Assembly (NCBI GenBank): GCA_964420995.1
Contig: CAYQUX010000001.1
Location: forward strand, 124,001 to 188,000
DNA: 64,000 bases
Origin: Leptolinea sp964420995
GTDB lineage: Bacteria; Chloroflexota; Anaerolineae; Anaerolineales; Anaerolineaceae
Reading direction: 5' to 3'
The position numbers were made by a program, and so were the translations under genes. The notes beneath the pieces are model-generated. The model saw nothing but the letters and a program-made list of their open reading frames with translations. It was not told the origin of the DNA and did no database searches. The first letter of the stretch is position 1. Each line of letters opens with the position of its first letter. Of the stretch, positions 44,550 to 53,884 are shown piece by piece.

Positions 44550-46097
44550 TTATTTCAATCGCGAAATGAGCAGGGGAAATAACTGCCTGTCTTCTTTATC
44601 CAAACCCAGGAGATAAAGCATAATCAGATAGACAACCATTACAAGAATGCAGCAAACCAGCAATAAAACCACATCAGAGAGATGAAGCAGGGATGGAATA
44701 ATCCCGGCGAGTGCCGCTAAAATCCCCGCCAGAATGCCTTTAAAAAATCGGCGGTCATAGGGCCACAGTCCTGTTCTTGTTTTCCCGATTATTGTTGCCG
44801 CGATATTCATACCCCCCACGGAAATCGATGTCCCGATCGCCGCTCCACTTATCCCGATTATTGGGACAAGCGCGAAACAGAGGACGGTATTTACAACCAG
44901 TGCGGCAGAGGTCAGCCAGAACCAACTTTTCTGCCAGCCGCTCATAATTAATAAAACGCCCACCGAACCGGTCCCACAATTGATCAACTGCCCGGCTGCC
45001 AGAATGATCAATGCCACCCAACCGGAGATATAGTCTGAGCCATAAACCACTGACAGAAGATTTTGTGGTTGCAGCAGGAAGATCACGAATGGAATAATTC
45101 CGAGGTAGAAATTCCATTTGGTTCCCACCTTATAAATCTCCTGCAGCCTGCCGCTGTCCTTCCTCGAATAAAGGTCCGCGAACATGGGGCCAAGAATGGC
45201 ATTAAATGCCGCATACAGGATGACAAATATCATGGACAACTGGGAAACTGCCTGATAAACGCCGTTCTCAGCGGAAGGAAGCATCGAACCAATGATCAAA
45301 CGGTCAACCCAGAAAACAAAAACAGAAAACACTCCCGCCAAGGAAGTGGGAATTGAAAAAGCCAGCACGTTTTTGATTTCGGATAGGTCTGCACGAACTT
45401 CTGGTGAAACCAACAATGAAAAGAGTGACCGTACGATCACCACACCCAAAACACCAGCCAAAAGGAACGAAATCGTGTCAGCAAGAATAGCCGCTTCAAC
45501 AGAGAACTTGAACGCGAAAATGGAGCCGGCAATTAAAATGATGGCCACCAGGGGTTGCCCGATATCTTCCAGTAAAACGGAATACTTCATAGTTAATGTG
45601 CTGCGGGTGGCGGCGCTGGCGATGGTTAGAATGGCGCAAAACGGAAGGAATATTGAGAACAATCGGAACACAGCAATCAGCTCTGGTTTCTGGAAAACAG
45701 CATTACTCAACCAGGGGGCGAGCAGGTAAAGGATCATTCCGAAAAGGAAGCCCGTTAGTGAAGATAACCAAAACGAACCAGTGAGTATTCCTTTGGCCAG
45801 ATCCGGTCTATCCCGCTTCTCATACTCGGGGATAAACTTGATCACACCCTGGGGAAATCCAAGCGGAATGATCATCTGCAATATGCGGAAAACAGTCCAA
45901 CCGATGGAAAAAAGGCCAAACAGGCTGGCTCCGAGTGACCGTGCCAGAATAACGTCCGTTAGAAAGCTCAGCCCCCTTCCAGCCACCTTTCCGATTAGTG
46001 AAAGACCAGCCCCGCCGGCAACATGCTTCACATCCTGGTCGGACTGGTCACCTGACGGGGAAGTCAATACGCCGAGCTGTCTTTCACCAGCCCCCAT
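44550..46097 (-). CDS. Polysaccharide flippase (MOP superfamily, Wzx-like)
   Basis: A 515-residue protein with about 14 transmembrane helices that probably moves lipid-linked oligosaccharide to the outer membrane face. The N-terminal region GGAGLSLIGKVAGRGLSFLTDVILARSLGASLFGLF is the hallmark of the oligosaccharide flippase family. The start touches the last base of rfbA, indicating coupled expression. It has the size expected for Wzx. Confidence 0.9.
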   Translation of the reverse strand: MGAGERQLGVLTSPSGDQSDQDVKHVAGGAGLSLIGKVAGRGLSFLTDVILARSLGASLFGLFSIGWTVFRILQMIIPLGFPQGVIKFIPEYEKRDRPDLAKGILTGSFWLSSLTGFLFGMILYLLAPWLSNAVFQKPELIAVFRLFSIFLPFCAILTIASAATRSTLTMKYSVLLEDIGQPLVAIILIAGSIFAFKFSVEAAILADTISFLLAGVLGVVIVRSLFSLLVSPEVRADLSEIKNVLAFSIPTSLAGVFSVFVFWVDRLIIGSMLPSAENGVYQAVSQLSMIFVILYAAFNAILGPMFADLYSRKDSGRLQEIYKVGTKWNFYLGIIPFVIFLLQPQNLLSVVYGSDYISGWVALIILAAGQLINCGTGSVGVLLIMSGWQKSWFWLTSAALVVNTVLCFALVPIIGISGAAIGTSISVGGMNIAATIIGKTRTGLWPYDRRFFKGILAGILAALAGIIPSLLHLSDVVLLLVCCILVMVVYLIMLYLLGLDKEDRQLFPLLISRLK

Positions 46098-46972
46098 TAT
46101 CTCTCATCTTCCAACAGCCTCAATAAGTACTGCCCGTACTGATTCACAGAAATCTTTTGTGCCTGTTTCTTTAATCCTTCTCTGTCAATATATCCCATGC
46201 GGTAGGCAATTTCTTCCGGGCAGGAGATCATCCAACCCTGACGTTCTTCCACCACCTGGACAAAATTGGCCGCCTGCAGCAGCGATTCCTGCGTTCCGGC
46301 ATCCAGCCAGGCGATGCCGCGTCCCAGCACTTCCACCCGCAACTCATCGCGATCCAGGTATTTCTGGATAAGATCCGTGATCTCCAGTTCGCCGCGTTTG
46401 GACGGTTTCTGGTTCTCTGCCTCTTTGCAGACTGTTTCATCAAAGAAATAAATTCCCGGCACGGCAAAATTCGACCGCGGGTTTTTCGGTTTTTCTTCCA
46501 GACTGATCACTTTACCGGTGGCATCATCAAATTCGACCACGCCATAGCGTTCCGGGTCACGCACCGGGTACGCGAAGATGACTGCGCCCGCTTTGTTGCG
46601 GGAGGCAGATTGCAGTTTATCCACCAATCCTGATCCATAAATAATATTGTCGCCCAAAATCAAAGCCACCGGATCACAGCCGATAAATTCACGGCCAATG
46701 ATGAAAGCGTCTGCCAATCCTCGCGGAGATGGCTGTTCAGCATAGGAAAATTTCATTCCCCATTGTGATCCATCTTCAAGGAGACGCTGGAAGGCGTCCA
46801 TACTATCTGGCGAGGTAATGATTAATACCTCCCGAATACCAGCCAGCATTAAAGTCGATAGTGGATAATACACCATGGGCTTGTCATAAACCGGCAGTAG
46901 TTGCTTGCTCATGGCCAGTGTCAATGGATAAAGCCGGGTTCCATAACCGCCGGCTAGAATGATCCCTTTCAT
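46097..46972 (-). CDS. rfbA: Glucose-1-phosphate thymidylyltransferase
   Basis: This enzyme joins glucose-1-phosphate and dTTP to give dTDP-glucose, the first step of the dTDP-deoxysugar pathway. The 291-residue protein has the nucleotidyltransferase motif KGIILAGGYGTRLYPLT and the substrate loops LPVYDKPMVYYPL and ILGDNIIYG. LEEKPKNPRSNFAVPGIYFFD is the typical RfbA/RmlA signature. Its first four bases overlap rfbB. No rfbC or rfbD genes are present nearby. Confidence 0.96.
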   Translation of the reverse strand: MKGIILAGGYGTRLYPLTLAMSKQLLPVYDKPMVYYPLSTLMLAGIREVLIITSPDSMDAFQRLLEDGSQWGMKFSYAEQPSPRGLADAFIIGREFIGCDPVALILGDNIIYGSGLVDKLQSASRNKAGAVIFAYPVRDPERYGVVEFDDATGKVISLEEKPKNPRSNFAVPGIYFFDETVCKEAENQKPSKRGELEITDLIQKYLDRDELRVEVLGRGIAWLDAGTQESLLQAANFVQVVEERQGWMISCPEEIAYRMGYIDREGLKKQAQKISVNQYGQYLLRLLEDER

Positions 46973-48057
46973 TTTGTGTTGCCTCCGCGTTCTGAATAAT
47001 TCTTTTGCATCCAGTCCTGATATGCCTGCCGGCCGGTGATACGCTCAACCCAGGCCATGTTATCAAGATACCATTGCACGGTCTTACGCAAACCGGTTTC
47101 CAACGTATGACGCGGAAACCAGCCCAATTCCCGGTTTAGCCTGGTGCTATCCATGGCGTACCGCCGGTCATGCCCGGGGCGGTCTTCCACATAGGTGATC
47201 AGCGATTCATGCGGTCTGAATTTGGATTGTGGAACCAGCTCATCCAGCAACCGGCAGATCGTCTGAACAATGGTCAGGTTGGCCGGCTGATTGGCTCCAC
47301 CGATATTGTAGGTTTCTCCGATCCGCCCATCCAGAATGATCCGCTCAATGGCTTCGCAATGGTCTTCCACGTAAAGCCAGTCCCTTATCTGTTGTCCGTC
47401 ACCGTAAACGGGTATCTTGCGACCGTTCAACGCGTTCAAAATGACTACCGGGATTAATTTTTCCGGGTACTGGAATGGTCCGTAGTTATTGGAACAATTG
47501 GAGATGGTTACCGGCAGACCGTATGTGTGCCCGTATGCCCGAACCAGATGGTCGCTGCCCGCCTTGGAAGCCGAATAGGGGGAGTTTGGCAAATACGGGG
47601 ATTCTTCCGTCCATGCCGGTTCACCCACCTTCAGGGTGCCAAAAACCTCATCCGTGGATATATGATGAAAACGTTTATGGCTTAAGGAATTCGTGTCACC
47701 ATTTTGCCAAAAATGGCGGGCTGCTTCAAGCAGCGTTGCTGTACCGGTAACGTTGGTTTGAATAAACTGCATCGGTCCGAGTATGGACCGATCCACATGT
47801 GTCTCAGCCGCGAAATGAACGATGGTGTCAATATTCCTATCACGCAGCAGCCTGTCCAGCGTGGCACGGTCGCAAATGTCAGCCTGCACAAAATCATAGC
47901 GTGCCTGTCCTTCATAGCCTGACAGATTCTCTCTGTTACCGGCATAGGTTATCAGATCCAGATTCGTTAAATGTACATCAGGTTGAGTGGATAAAATTCG
48001 AAGAATAAAATTGGTCCCGATAAAACCGGCCCCGCCGGTTACCAGCCAGTTTGCCAT
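46969..48057 (-). CDS. rfbB: dTDP-glucose 4,6-dehydratase
   Basis: This enzyme converts dTDP-glucose to dTDP-4-keto-6-deoxyglucose. The 362-residue extended SDR protein has the NAD motif WLVTGGAGFIGTNFIL and active-site residues in FHHISTDEVFGTL, with the catalytic YSASK (SPYSASKAGSDHLVRAY). GGANQPANLT matches the family. GGAGG lies upstream of the ATG. It heads the leftward unit after a -10-like TATAAT. Its product could feed the WecE-type aminotransferase gene near 55 kb. Confidence 0.96.
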   Translation of the reverse strand: MANWLVTGGAGFIGTNFILRILSTQPDVHLTNLDLITYAGNRENLSGYEGQARYDFVQADICDRATLDRLLRDRNIDTIVHFAAETHVDRSILGPMQFIQTNVTGTATLLEAARHFWQNGDTNSLSHKRFHHISTDEVFGTLKVGEPAWTEESPYLPNSPYSASKAGSDHLVRAYGHTYGLPVTISNCSNNYGPFQYPEKLIPVVILNALNGRKIPVYGDGQQIRDWLYVEDHCEAIERIILDGRIGETYNIGGANQPANLTIVQTICRLLDELVPQSKFRPHESLITYVEDRPGHDRRYAMDSTRLNRELGWFPRHTLETGLRKTVQWYLDNMAWVERITGRQAYQDWMQKNYSERGGNTK

Positions 48058-48091
48058 GCAGCCTCCAGCGTTTCAATTGCGTGTGCGATGA

Positions 48092-48097
48092 ATTATA
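48092..48097 (-). promoter_or_regulatory. -10 element of the rfbBA transcript
   Basis: On the minus strand a perfect TATAAT lies about 35 bases before rfbB. No good -35 is visible at the usual distance, so confidence is limited. Confidence 0.5.
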
Positions 48098-48153
48098 GTA
48101 GAAAAATGAAAATCAACCTTCTATGTCTATCGGCATATATATGGAATATATTG

Positions 48154-48517
48154 TATAATACTATTCAGGCAGACCTTAAAATTTTTCTGTAGCATTTTTA
48201 CAGATTGCCTTCTACCTGGAAGAATTTGAGTATTTTTGAATCATCCCTCCCGGAATGGGAGTAGAAGTTGGCAGCATCGCACTTTTCCTGCAGGGTTTTA
48301 CACGTGGTAGTTGCCCAAAAGGGCATCCCTGTACTTACAGATGTGTACGACAGAATTTTTCAATTTTCTGTTGTATCCGCTGTCTCATAGGAGCCTCCAA
48401 CCTGCTCATCAAAATACCGGGGGTGTGCCATCACAGGAGAATCATTCCTGTCGAGAAATCACACGTGAAACAACCAGGAAATACTCATGGAAGGCGGTCG
48501 GCTGATGAATTGATCAG
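48154..48517 (+). other. Structured non-coding region between rfbB and recX (RNA leader or small RNA candidate)
   Basis: After a TATAAT at 48154-48159 comes a stretch with several good hairpins. CTTCTAC/GTAGAAG (48209-48215 with 48261-48267) encloses CTCCC-GGAAT-GGGAG. CAGGG/CCCTG (48291-48295 with 48327-48331) encloses TGCCC-AAAA-GGGCA. GTACGACAGAA/TTCTGTTGTAT (48345-48355 with 48366-48376) is 11 bp, and ACAGGA/TCCTGT is at 48433-48451. I recognise no known RNA family. It may be a small RNA or the leader of recX. Confidence 0.4.
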
Positions 48518-48526
48518 GTGATCGGC

Positions 48527-49165
48527 ATGCCCTGTATAACCGGCCTAAAAATTCAGAAGCATAATCCCAACCGTCTAAATGTGTACCTTGACGGTGAATA
48601 TGCGTTTGGGGTCGAACGAATGGTAGCCGCCTGGCTTTGTGTAGGAGATACCGTCGACCGCACAAAAATTGAAGAATTATTGCGAAAAGACGAACTGGAA
48701 CGTGCCTACCTGCGTGCCCTTCGGTTGATCAATGTCCGTCCACGCTCGGCATGGGAAATAACCACCCGGCTGAAAAAAGCTGGTTTTGATGAAACGATCA
48801 TCCCGACAACCATGCAACGTCTTGAAAATGCCGGGCTGATCAGTGACGCTGCCTTTGCCCGTACCTGGGTTGAGAATCGCTGCACATTCCGCCCCCGCGC
48901 CAAGCGTGTTCTGGTACTGGAATTGCATCAAAAAGGATTGGCCGAAACTGAAATTCAGTCGGCAGTCAGCCATCTCGATGAAGACAATCTCGCCACAAAA
49001 GCGGCAGAGAAATATGCATCCAGATGCAAAAATCTGCCGTTTGATGAATTCCGCAAGAAAATGTTTGGATACCTTTCCCGCCGTGGTTTCACCTATGGAA
49101 CAACCGCGGAAGTTATTCAAAGAACCTGGCAAACATTGCAGGTTGATGCGGAAATCCTACCTTAA
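48527..49165 (+). CDS. recX: Regulatory protein RecX
   Basis: RecX binds RecA and limits its filament activity in recombination and the SOS response. The 212-residue protein has the three-helix repeats of the family: ERAYLRALRLINVRPRSAWEI, then LKKAGFDETIIPTTMQRLENAGLISDAAFARTWVENR, then VLVLELHQKGLAETEIQSAV. A short beta-type N-terminal domain (ITGLKIQKHNPNRLNVYLDGEY) precedes them, as in longer RecX forms. The ATG at 48527 has AGGTG six bases upstream. A GTG three codons earlier is possible. rny follows after 24 bases. Confidence 0.9.
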   Translation: MPCITGLKIQKHNPNRLNVYLDGEYAFGVERMVAAWLCVGDTVDRTKIEELLRKDELERAYLRALRLINVRPRSAWEITTRLKKAGFDETIIPTTMQRLENAGLISDAAFARTWVENRCTFRPRAKRVLVLELHQKGLAETEIQSAVSHLDEDNLATKAAEKYASRCKNLPFDEFRKKMFGYLSRRGFTYGTTAEVIQRTWQTLQVDAEILP

Positions 49166-49189
49166 CTATATGAATACCAAGAGGAACTT

Positions 49190-50722
49190 ATGTTAACACC
49201 GGAAAGTTTTATACCAATAATCTTAGGGGACATTGTTGTAGTGGTGGTGGTTATTTTTATCATCGCCCGGATCCTCACCAGCAATTTCAAAAAAGAGCAG
49301 CAATACAAATCCGATTCCATCATCGCAGCCGCGAATGAAAAATCAAAAACCATTGAACTGGAGGCGCGCGATAAGGCGCTGAAAATCCTCCAGCAATCTG
49401 AATCCGAAGCCACCCGACTGCGCTCAGAACATGCCGCTGAAGAAGAACGTCTGCAACGCCGCCGTGGCGACCTGGACAGCCGCATGGAACGACTGGAACA
49501 GCGTGAACAGGCCTTGAACAAGCGTCAGAGCGTAATGGACCGCCGCGCCAATGAAGTGGAAAAAATGTATGCCCAGCAGATGGAAGAACTGCAAAACATC
49601 GCCAAGATGACGCAGGACGAAGCCCGCAGCCAGTTGCTGGCAGAAACAGAAAAAGACTCCCGTAACGATATGGCTCGCATTATTCGCCAGATTGAAGCGG
49701 AAGCTCGCGCGGAAGGCGAGAAACGCGCCCGCGAGTTGATTGCCGACGCCATCCAACGGGTTGCTTCTGACCACGTCGCAGAAGTCACATCGTCAATCGT
49801 CACCCTGCCCAATGAAGAGATGAAGGGCCGCATCGTAGGACGCAATGGCCGCAACATCCGCGCTTTTGAGCAGGCCGCCGGTGTGGATGTCATCGTCGAT
49901 GACACTCCTGAATCAGTAACGGTGTCTTGTTTTGACGCGGTTCGCCGTGAGATCGCCCGCCGAGCCCTGGCCCGCCTTATTCTTGACGGCCGTATCCACC
50001 CGGCGCACATTGAAAAAGTCCTCAGCGATGAACAACGCCAGGTGGATAAGGATATCGAGGAGGCCGGTGAACAGGCAGCTTATGATGCCGGTGTAGCCGG
50101 TTTGCACCCAGAAGTTACCCGCATGTTGGGCCGTCTAAAATACCGTACATCCTACGGACAGAATCAACTGGCGCACGCCGTTGAAGTTTCCAAACTGGCC
50201 GCGGTGATTGCCGCCGAACTCAGTGCCAACGTTGAAGTTGCCAAAGCTGGCGGCCTTCTGCACGATCTTGGCAAAGCCATGGATCACAACACCGAAGGTA
50301 CGCATGCCATGATTGGCGCGGAATACGCCAAACGGTACGGCGTTAACGCTCGTGTGGTGAATACCATCGCGGCACACCATCACGAAACCGAACAGGAATC
50401 TGTTGAAGCCGTCATCGTAGAAGCAGCCGATGCCATCAGCGGCGCCCGTCCCGGCGCCCGTCGTGAAGACCTGGAACAGTACATCAAACGCCTGCGCGCC
50501 TTGGAAGAAGTCGCCAACTCGTTCAAAGGCGTTTCACAGAGCTATGCCATTCAGGCCGGCCGTGAAGTGCGTATCATTGTGCGCCCTGAAGAAATTGACG
50601 ATCTCGCCAGCACCCGGTTGGCTAAAGACATTGCCAAACAAATCGAAGAGACCATGCAATATCCCGGTCAAATCAAGGTGACCGTGATCCGCGAGACTCG
50701 CGCCACCGAATACGCAAAATAG
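49190..50722 (+). CDS. rny: Ribonuclease Y
   Basis: A membrane-tethered endoribonuclease that starts mRNA decay in bacteria lacking RNase E. The 510-residue protein has one N-terminal transmembrane helix (IILGDIVVVVVVIFIIARIL). A long coiled coil (about 35-195) follows, then a KH domain (about 205-265, with EMKGRIVGRNGRNIRAFEQAAG) and a catalytic HD domain (about 330-425, with the HD pair in GGLLHDLGKAMDH and a second site in AAHHHETE). GAGGA precedes the ATG. The length is standard. A strong terminator closes the recX-rny unit. Confidence 0.97.
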   Translation: MLTPESFIPIILGDIVVVVVVIFIIARILTSNFKKEQQYKSDSIIAAANEKSKTIELEARDKALKILQQSESEATRLRSEHAAEEERLQRRRGDLDSRMERLEQREQALNKRQSVMDRRANEVEKMYAQQMEELQNIAKMTQDEARSQLLAETEKDSRNDMARIIRQIEAEARAEGEKRARELIADAIQRVASDHVAEVTSSIVTLPNEEMKGRIVGRNGRNIRAFEQAAGVDVIVDDTPESVTVSCFDAVRREIARRALARLILDGRIHPAHIEKVLSDEQRQVDKDIEEAGEQAAYDAGVAGLHPEVTRMLGRLKYRTSYGQNQLAHAVEVSKLAAVIAAELSANVEVAKAGGLLHDLGKAMDHNTEGTHAMIGAEYAKRYGVNARVVNTIAAHHHETEQESVEAVIVEAADAISGARPGARREDLEQYIKRLRALEEVANSFKGVSQSYAIQAGREVRIIVRPEEIDDLASTRLAKDIAKQIEETMQYPGQIKVTVIRETRATEYAK

Positions 50723-50737
50723 ACACTAAAAAAACCA

Positions 50738-50775
50738 GGAGGCTGTTTTTTAAAATGGAACAGCCTCCTTTTTTT
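50738..50775. terminator. Bidirectional intrinsic terminator
   Basis: An 11-bp stem (AGGAGGCTGTT with AACAGCCTCCT), a loop of about ten bases and a T-run; an A-run precedes the left arm. It lies between the convergent rny and metallo-hydrolase genes. Confidence 0.92.
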
Positions 50776-51409
50776 AATTCAAATACGGATTGAACTCTAT
50801 TTCATCACCTACCGTGGTGGCTTCTCCATGACCCGGCATCAAGATAGTATCTTCCGGCATTGTCAAAATGCGGGTATGGATGCTTTCCAATAGCCTGTCC
50901 TGATCTGCGCCCGGTATGTCGGTGCGTCCAACACTTTGCTTGAAGATCAAATCTCCGGTGAAAACAATGTTTGAATCCCCGGCATGGAAAACCACATGCC
51001 CGCCGCTATGCCCCGGTGTATGGATGACCGAAATTTGCGAATGTCCAAGATGAAGTGTGTCCAGATCCGCAAGCTTTCCGGTTGGTTCTGGTATCGGCGG
51101 CATGGGGAAACCAAAACGCCTTGAAAGGCCGCCTTCCCGATACATGACAAGGTCCGTTTCGTGAAGAAATACAGGAATGGGCGCGCCTAGAGACGATTGC
51201 ATATCATCGATCCCGACAAAATGATCAAAATGACCGTGCGTCAGCCAGATAGCCTTCAGATCGAGCTGGGTTGCCTTTATCCTTTCACCTACAGTGATTG
51301 GATGAAAACTGGGATCGATCACTGCTGCTTCTCTGGATTCCTCATCCCAAAGCAGATAGGTGTTGTTATTGATCTGCCCCAACACGAAAGTGTCAACACG
51401 CAGACTCAC
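50774..51409 (-). CDS. Metallo-beta-lactamase-fold hydrolase (glyoxalase II-like)
   Basis: A 211-residue single-domain hydrolase. It carries the dinuclear metal motif THGHFDHFVG (HxHxDH), the further ligand His in THTPGHSGG, and the bridging Asp in IVFTGDLIF, with the last His in LMPGHGEATT. The closest groups hydrolyse thioesters such as S-lactoylglutathione or persulfides. The real substrate is uncertain. The GTG start overlaps the stop of the M24 peptidase gene by one base, so the two are coupled. Confidence 0.92.
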   Translation of the reverse strand: MSLRVDTFVLGQINNNTYLLWDEESREAAVIDPSFHPITVGERIKATQLDLKAIWLTHGHFDHFVGIDDMQSSLGAPIPVFLHETDLVMYREGGLSRRFGFPMPPIPEPTGKLADLDTLHLGHSQISVIHTPGHSGGHVVFHAGDSNIVFTGDLIFKQSVGRTDIPGADQDRLLESIHTRILTMPEDTILMPGHGEATTVGDEIEFNPYLN

Positions 51410-52512
51410 TAGATCACCATCAATTCACGCGGCAGATCAGACAGCGTTTCCGAGCCGGTGGCAGTAACCACAACATTGTCCTCAATACGTACACCGCCTC
51501 TATCAGGCAGATAAATACCCGGTTCCACGGTATACACCATCCCCGTTTCGAGTTTTAAAGTATTCTCGGCGAAGATGTATGGCGTTTCATGAGCTTCCAT
51601 CCCCAGCCCATGACCGGTGCGATGGGTAAAATACGCCCCAAAACCGTCATTTTCAATTTCATTCCGGGCAGCCCGATCCACATCGCCGGCAGGTATTCCG
51701 GGTTTGCCGGCCGTTCTTCCGGCTGTATTGGCGCGTAAAACGCTATCGGCGATGGCGCGCTGCTCAGATGTTGGCTCACCGAGCACCAGTGTGCGAGTCA
51801 GGTCTGACGCATACCCGTGGTAGCTGGCTCCCCAGTCAACCACAATCAGATCACCGTTCTGCAATACCCGTTCCGATGGAACGGCATGCGGATTGGCGCT
51901 ATTCGGACCGCTGGAAAGGATTACCTGGAAGGGAAGTTCAGGATCTGACCCATACTCCAACAGTAAAGCAGTCATGCGGTTTGCCAGGAAGTGTTCAGTC
52001 ACTCCCGGTTTAATATGAGGCACTAATTTTTTAAATGCCTGCTGGGCAATATCCACCGCTACGCGCATGGATTCGATTTCCGACTGATCTTTTTTAACTC
52101 GCAGTCCATCAAATATTGCGCTGCCATCGGCAAGAATGGTTTGCGGTGAAGCTTTTTTGAGGTAATCCATTTCCAAAAAGCGCAGGCGGGTTGATTCAAC
52201 CGCCAGTTTTTTCCCATCAAGGTTTAAATCAGCCGCCGCCTGCTGGAAAGCCCCCAGACGTTCAACAGGGTTGTCGCCGAAAAACTGCACAGAAAAATCA
52301 ACAGGTAAGGTATTGAGTTTGGCTTTTTCCAATTCAGGCAAGATCAAAGCCGGTTTGCATTCCGGCACATAGATCATAACCACCGGCCGCTCCATCAAAT
52401 GAAAGGAGAGACCGGTCAGATACGTCAGTGAAGCGCCTGGATTGACCACTACTCCATCAAATCCGTTATCGATGATGGCATTGCGAAGTTTGTCAAATTT
52501 TGATGAAAACAT
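51409..52512 (-). CDS. Xaa-Pro aminopeptidase-type M24 peptidase
   Basis: This enzyme removes the N-terminal residue before proline in peptides, in the cytoplasm. The 367-residue protein has the creatinase N-terminal domain (about 1-125). The pita-bread catalytic domain follows, with metal ligands in LIVVDWGASYHGYASDLTRT (two Asp), HRTGHGLGMEAHE (His), and two Glu (TVEPGIYLP and VRIEDNVVV). The ATG at 52512 is chosen because AGGA lies nine bases upstream; an ATG six codons earlier is possible. It follows a PfkB kinase gene by 30 bases. Confidence 0.93.
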   Translation of the reverse strand: MFSSKFDKLRNAIIDNGFDGVVVNPGASLTYLTGLSFHLMERPVVMIYVPECKPALILPELEKAKLNTLPVDFSVQFFGDNPVERLGAFQQAAADLNLDGKKLAVESTRLRFLEMDYLKKASPQTILADGSAIFDGLRVKKDQSEIESMRVAVDIAQQAFKKLVPHIKPGVTEHFLANRMTALLLEYGSDPELPFQVILSSGPNSANPHAVPSERVLQNGDLIVVDWGASYHGYASDLTRTLVLGEPTSEQRAIADSVLRANTAGRTAGKPGIPAGDVDRAARNEIENDGFGAYFTHRTGHGLGMEAHETPYIFAENTLKLETGMVYTVEPGIYLPDRGGVRIEDNVVVTATGSETLSDLPRELMVI

Positions 52513-52542
52513 GGTTTCCATTCCTTCCATCCATTACTGGGA

Positions 52543-53574
52543 TTACTGCTTTGTTGATTTCTCACGCAAAATATTCAATCGAGCTTCCACCAACTCAGGC
52601 ATGGAATCCATGGGATAAAATGGTCCGCTGCCCTGAATTTTGAATGAGGCAGAAACCGAACCCATCAAAGCCGCTTCAAATGGGTCATATTTCAGCCGCA
52701 GGCCAGCGAGGAAACCTCCACAGAAGGCATCTCCCGCTCCAGTTGGATCTATCGCCTGCACGGGATAAGCCGGGATCTCCCAAAAGTTTCGAGAAACATG
52801 CTCATACAGCAATACACCCAGCGGTCCCCGCTTAATGACCACAAATTCGCAACCGTACCCTGCCAGTGTCGCCGCGATCTCGCGCAGGTCACGAGTTTTT
52901 CCCTCAAAAAGGGAATAGACTTCTTCCTCTGATGGAAGAAATGCTGTGATTCCAGCAATTACCTGGGGAATATCATCCCAGAATGTTTTGTTCATATAAC
53001 CTGGTGATGGATCGATGGTAATGGTTTGTATCTGCCCTTGCCTGAGAAACCCTGGAATAAGTGAGTGAGTAAGAAAATCAGTCGGGCAAAAATGAATGGC
53101 CGTCGCGTCCATATATTCTGCAGGTATATCGCCGGGGCGGAGGGTATTTTTTCCCGGCCGGTTACGCGAATCAAGTTGGACTTCACCCGGCACATACCCA
53201 AGGATTTCCCGCGGCAATGGAGCCTGCAAATTCAAAAATATGGATACGGGCGCTCTGCGATCGGGTTCACCGGTGTCTTTATAGGCAAAAAACTGCCGCA
53301 TCTCTGATGTATCATTCAACAAGGATATTCCTTGAATATCCAACCCGCGGAGCTCATAATCATCCAACCACTCACGGGGATAGTCCTTATTCACGGCGGC
53401 CATAATCCCAATGGAAGAATCCCACAGGCCCAGGCCTCCCGCAGTATAGAGAGCGCTTCCCCCCGGTTGATCCACTCTGATACGCCTGTCGGCCGTAACG
53501 ATTGTGTTGCGGGAGAGTAGACCAGAGATAATATAACGAATGACCGGTTTACTCTTGTCAGGTCTGGCGATCAT
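52543..53574 (-). CDS. PfkB-family carbohydrate kinase
   Basis: A 343-residue ribokinase-type enzyme that phosphorylates a sugar or nucleoside with ATP. The C-terminal signature is DPTGAGDAFCGGFLAGL, with the catalytic Asp and the oxyanion Gly-Ala-Gly. The N-terminal part has PGGSALYTAGGLGLWD, the first signature region. The substrate cannot be assigned. The ATG has no clear ribosome binding site. It heads a leftward unit with the M24 peptidase and hydrolase genes. Confidence 0.9.
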   Translation of the reverse strand: MIARPDKSKPVIRYIISGLLSRNTIVTADRRIRVDQPGGSALYTAGGLGLWDSSIGIMAAVNKDYPREWLDDYELRGLDIQGISLLNDTSEMRQFFAYKDTGEPDRRAPVSIFLNLQAPLPREILGYVPGEVQLDSRNRPGKNTLRPGDIPAEYMDATAIHFCPTDFLTHSLIPGFLRQGQIQTITIDPSPGYMNKTFWDDIPQVIAGITAFLPSEEEVYSLFEGKTRDLREIAATLAGYGCEFVVIKRGPLGVLLYEHVSRNFWEIPAYPVQAIDPTGAGDAFCGGFLAGLRLKYDPFEAALMGSVSASFKIQGSGPFYPMDSMPELVEARLNILREKSTKQ

Positions 53575-53662
53575 TAATTGTGATTCTTTTTCATGGGAAT
53601 AATCCGGGCAAGTAGAATTTTCCCGGAAGAATTATTGATTTGCCGTGTCAAAAGAAAATCCG

Positions 53663-53860
53663 TTATGCTTTTGAAATCAGATCGGTAAGCATTTTCAAGA
53701 GACCCAGCACACCCATGCCAACTTTCACCCCTTCACCGGCAGACAACCGGGGGATGGTTTCATTTTTCTCAGCCCGCTGTACAATGATCAGCGCGGCGAT
53801 CATGCCAGTGGCTGCGCCAACAGCCGTACCAATCAGGATTGTTTTGGATTTCCAGTTCAT
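53663..53860 (-). CDS. Small single-helix membrane protein
   Basis: I recognise no family. The 65-residue product has a glycine-rich transmembrane helix (TILIGTAVGAATGMIAALIIVQRA, about residues 7-30) and an amphipathic tail. It resembles YtxH-type small proteins and the gene at 29599, but only in general layout. AAGGGA lies eight bases before the ATG. It is on the same strand, 24 bases after the next membrane protein gene, so the two may work together. Confidence 0.7.
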   Translation of the reverse strand: MNWKSKTILIGTAVGAATGMIAALIIVQRAEKNETIPRLSAGEGVKVGMGVLGLLKMLTDLISKA

Positions 53861-53884
53861 GAGTGTTTCCCTTCGAAAATTGGT

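Noticed and set aside
48154..48517. 6S RNA, tmRNA, RNase P RNA or SRP RNA in the gap before recX
   Set aside because: None of the conserved sequence blocks of these RNAs could be found, so no family name was assigned.
48255..48521. An 88-codon rightward frame ahead of recX
   Set aside because: It has no ribosome binding site, an odd Cys-rich composition and no family resemblance, and it runs through several strong RNA hairpins. I treat the stretch as non-coding.
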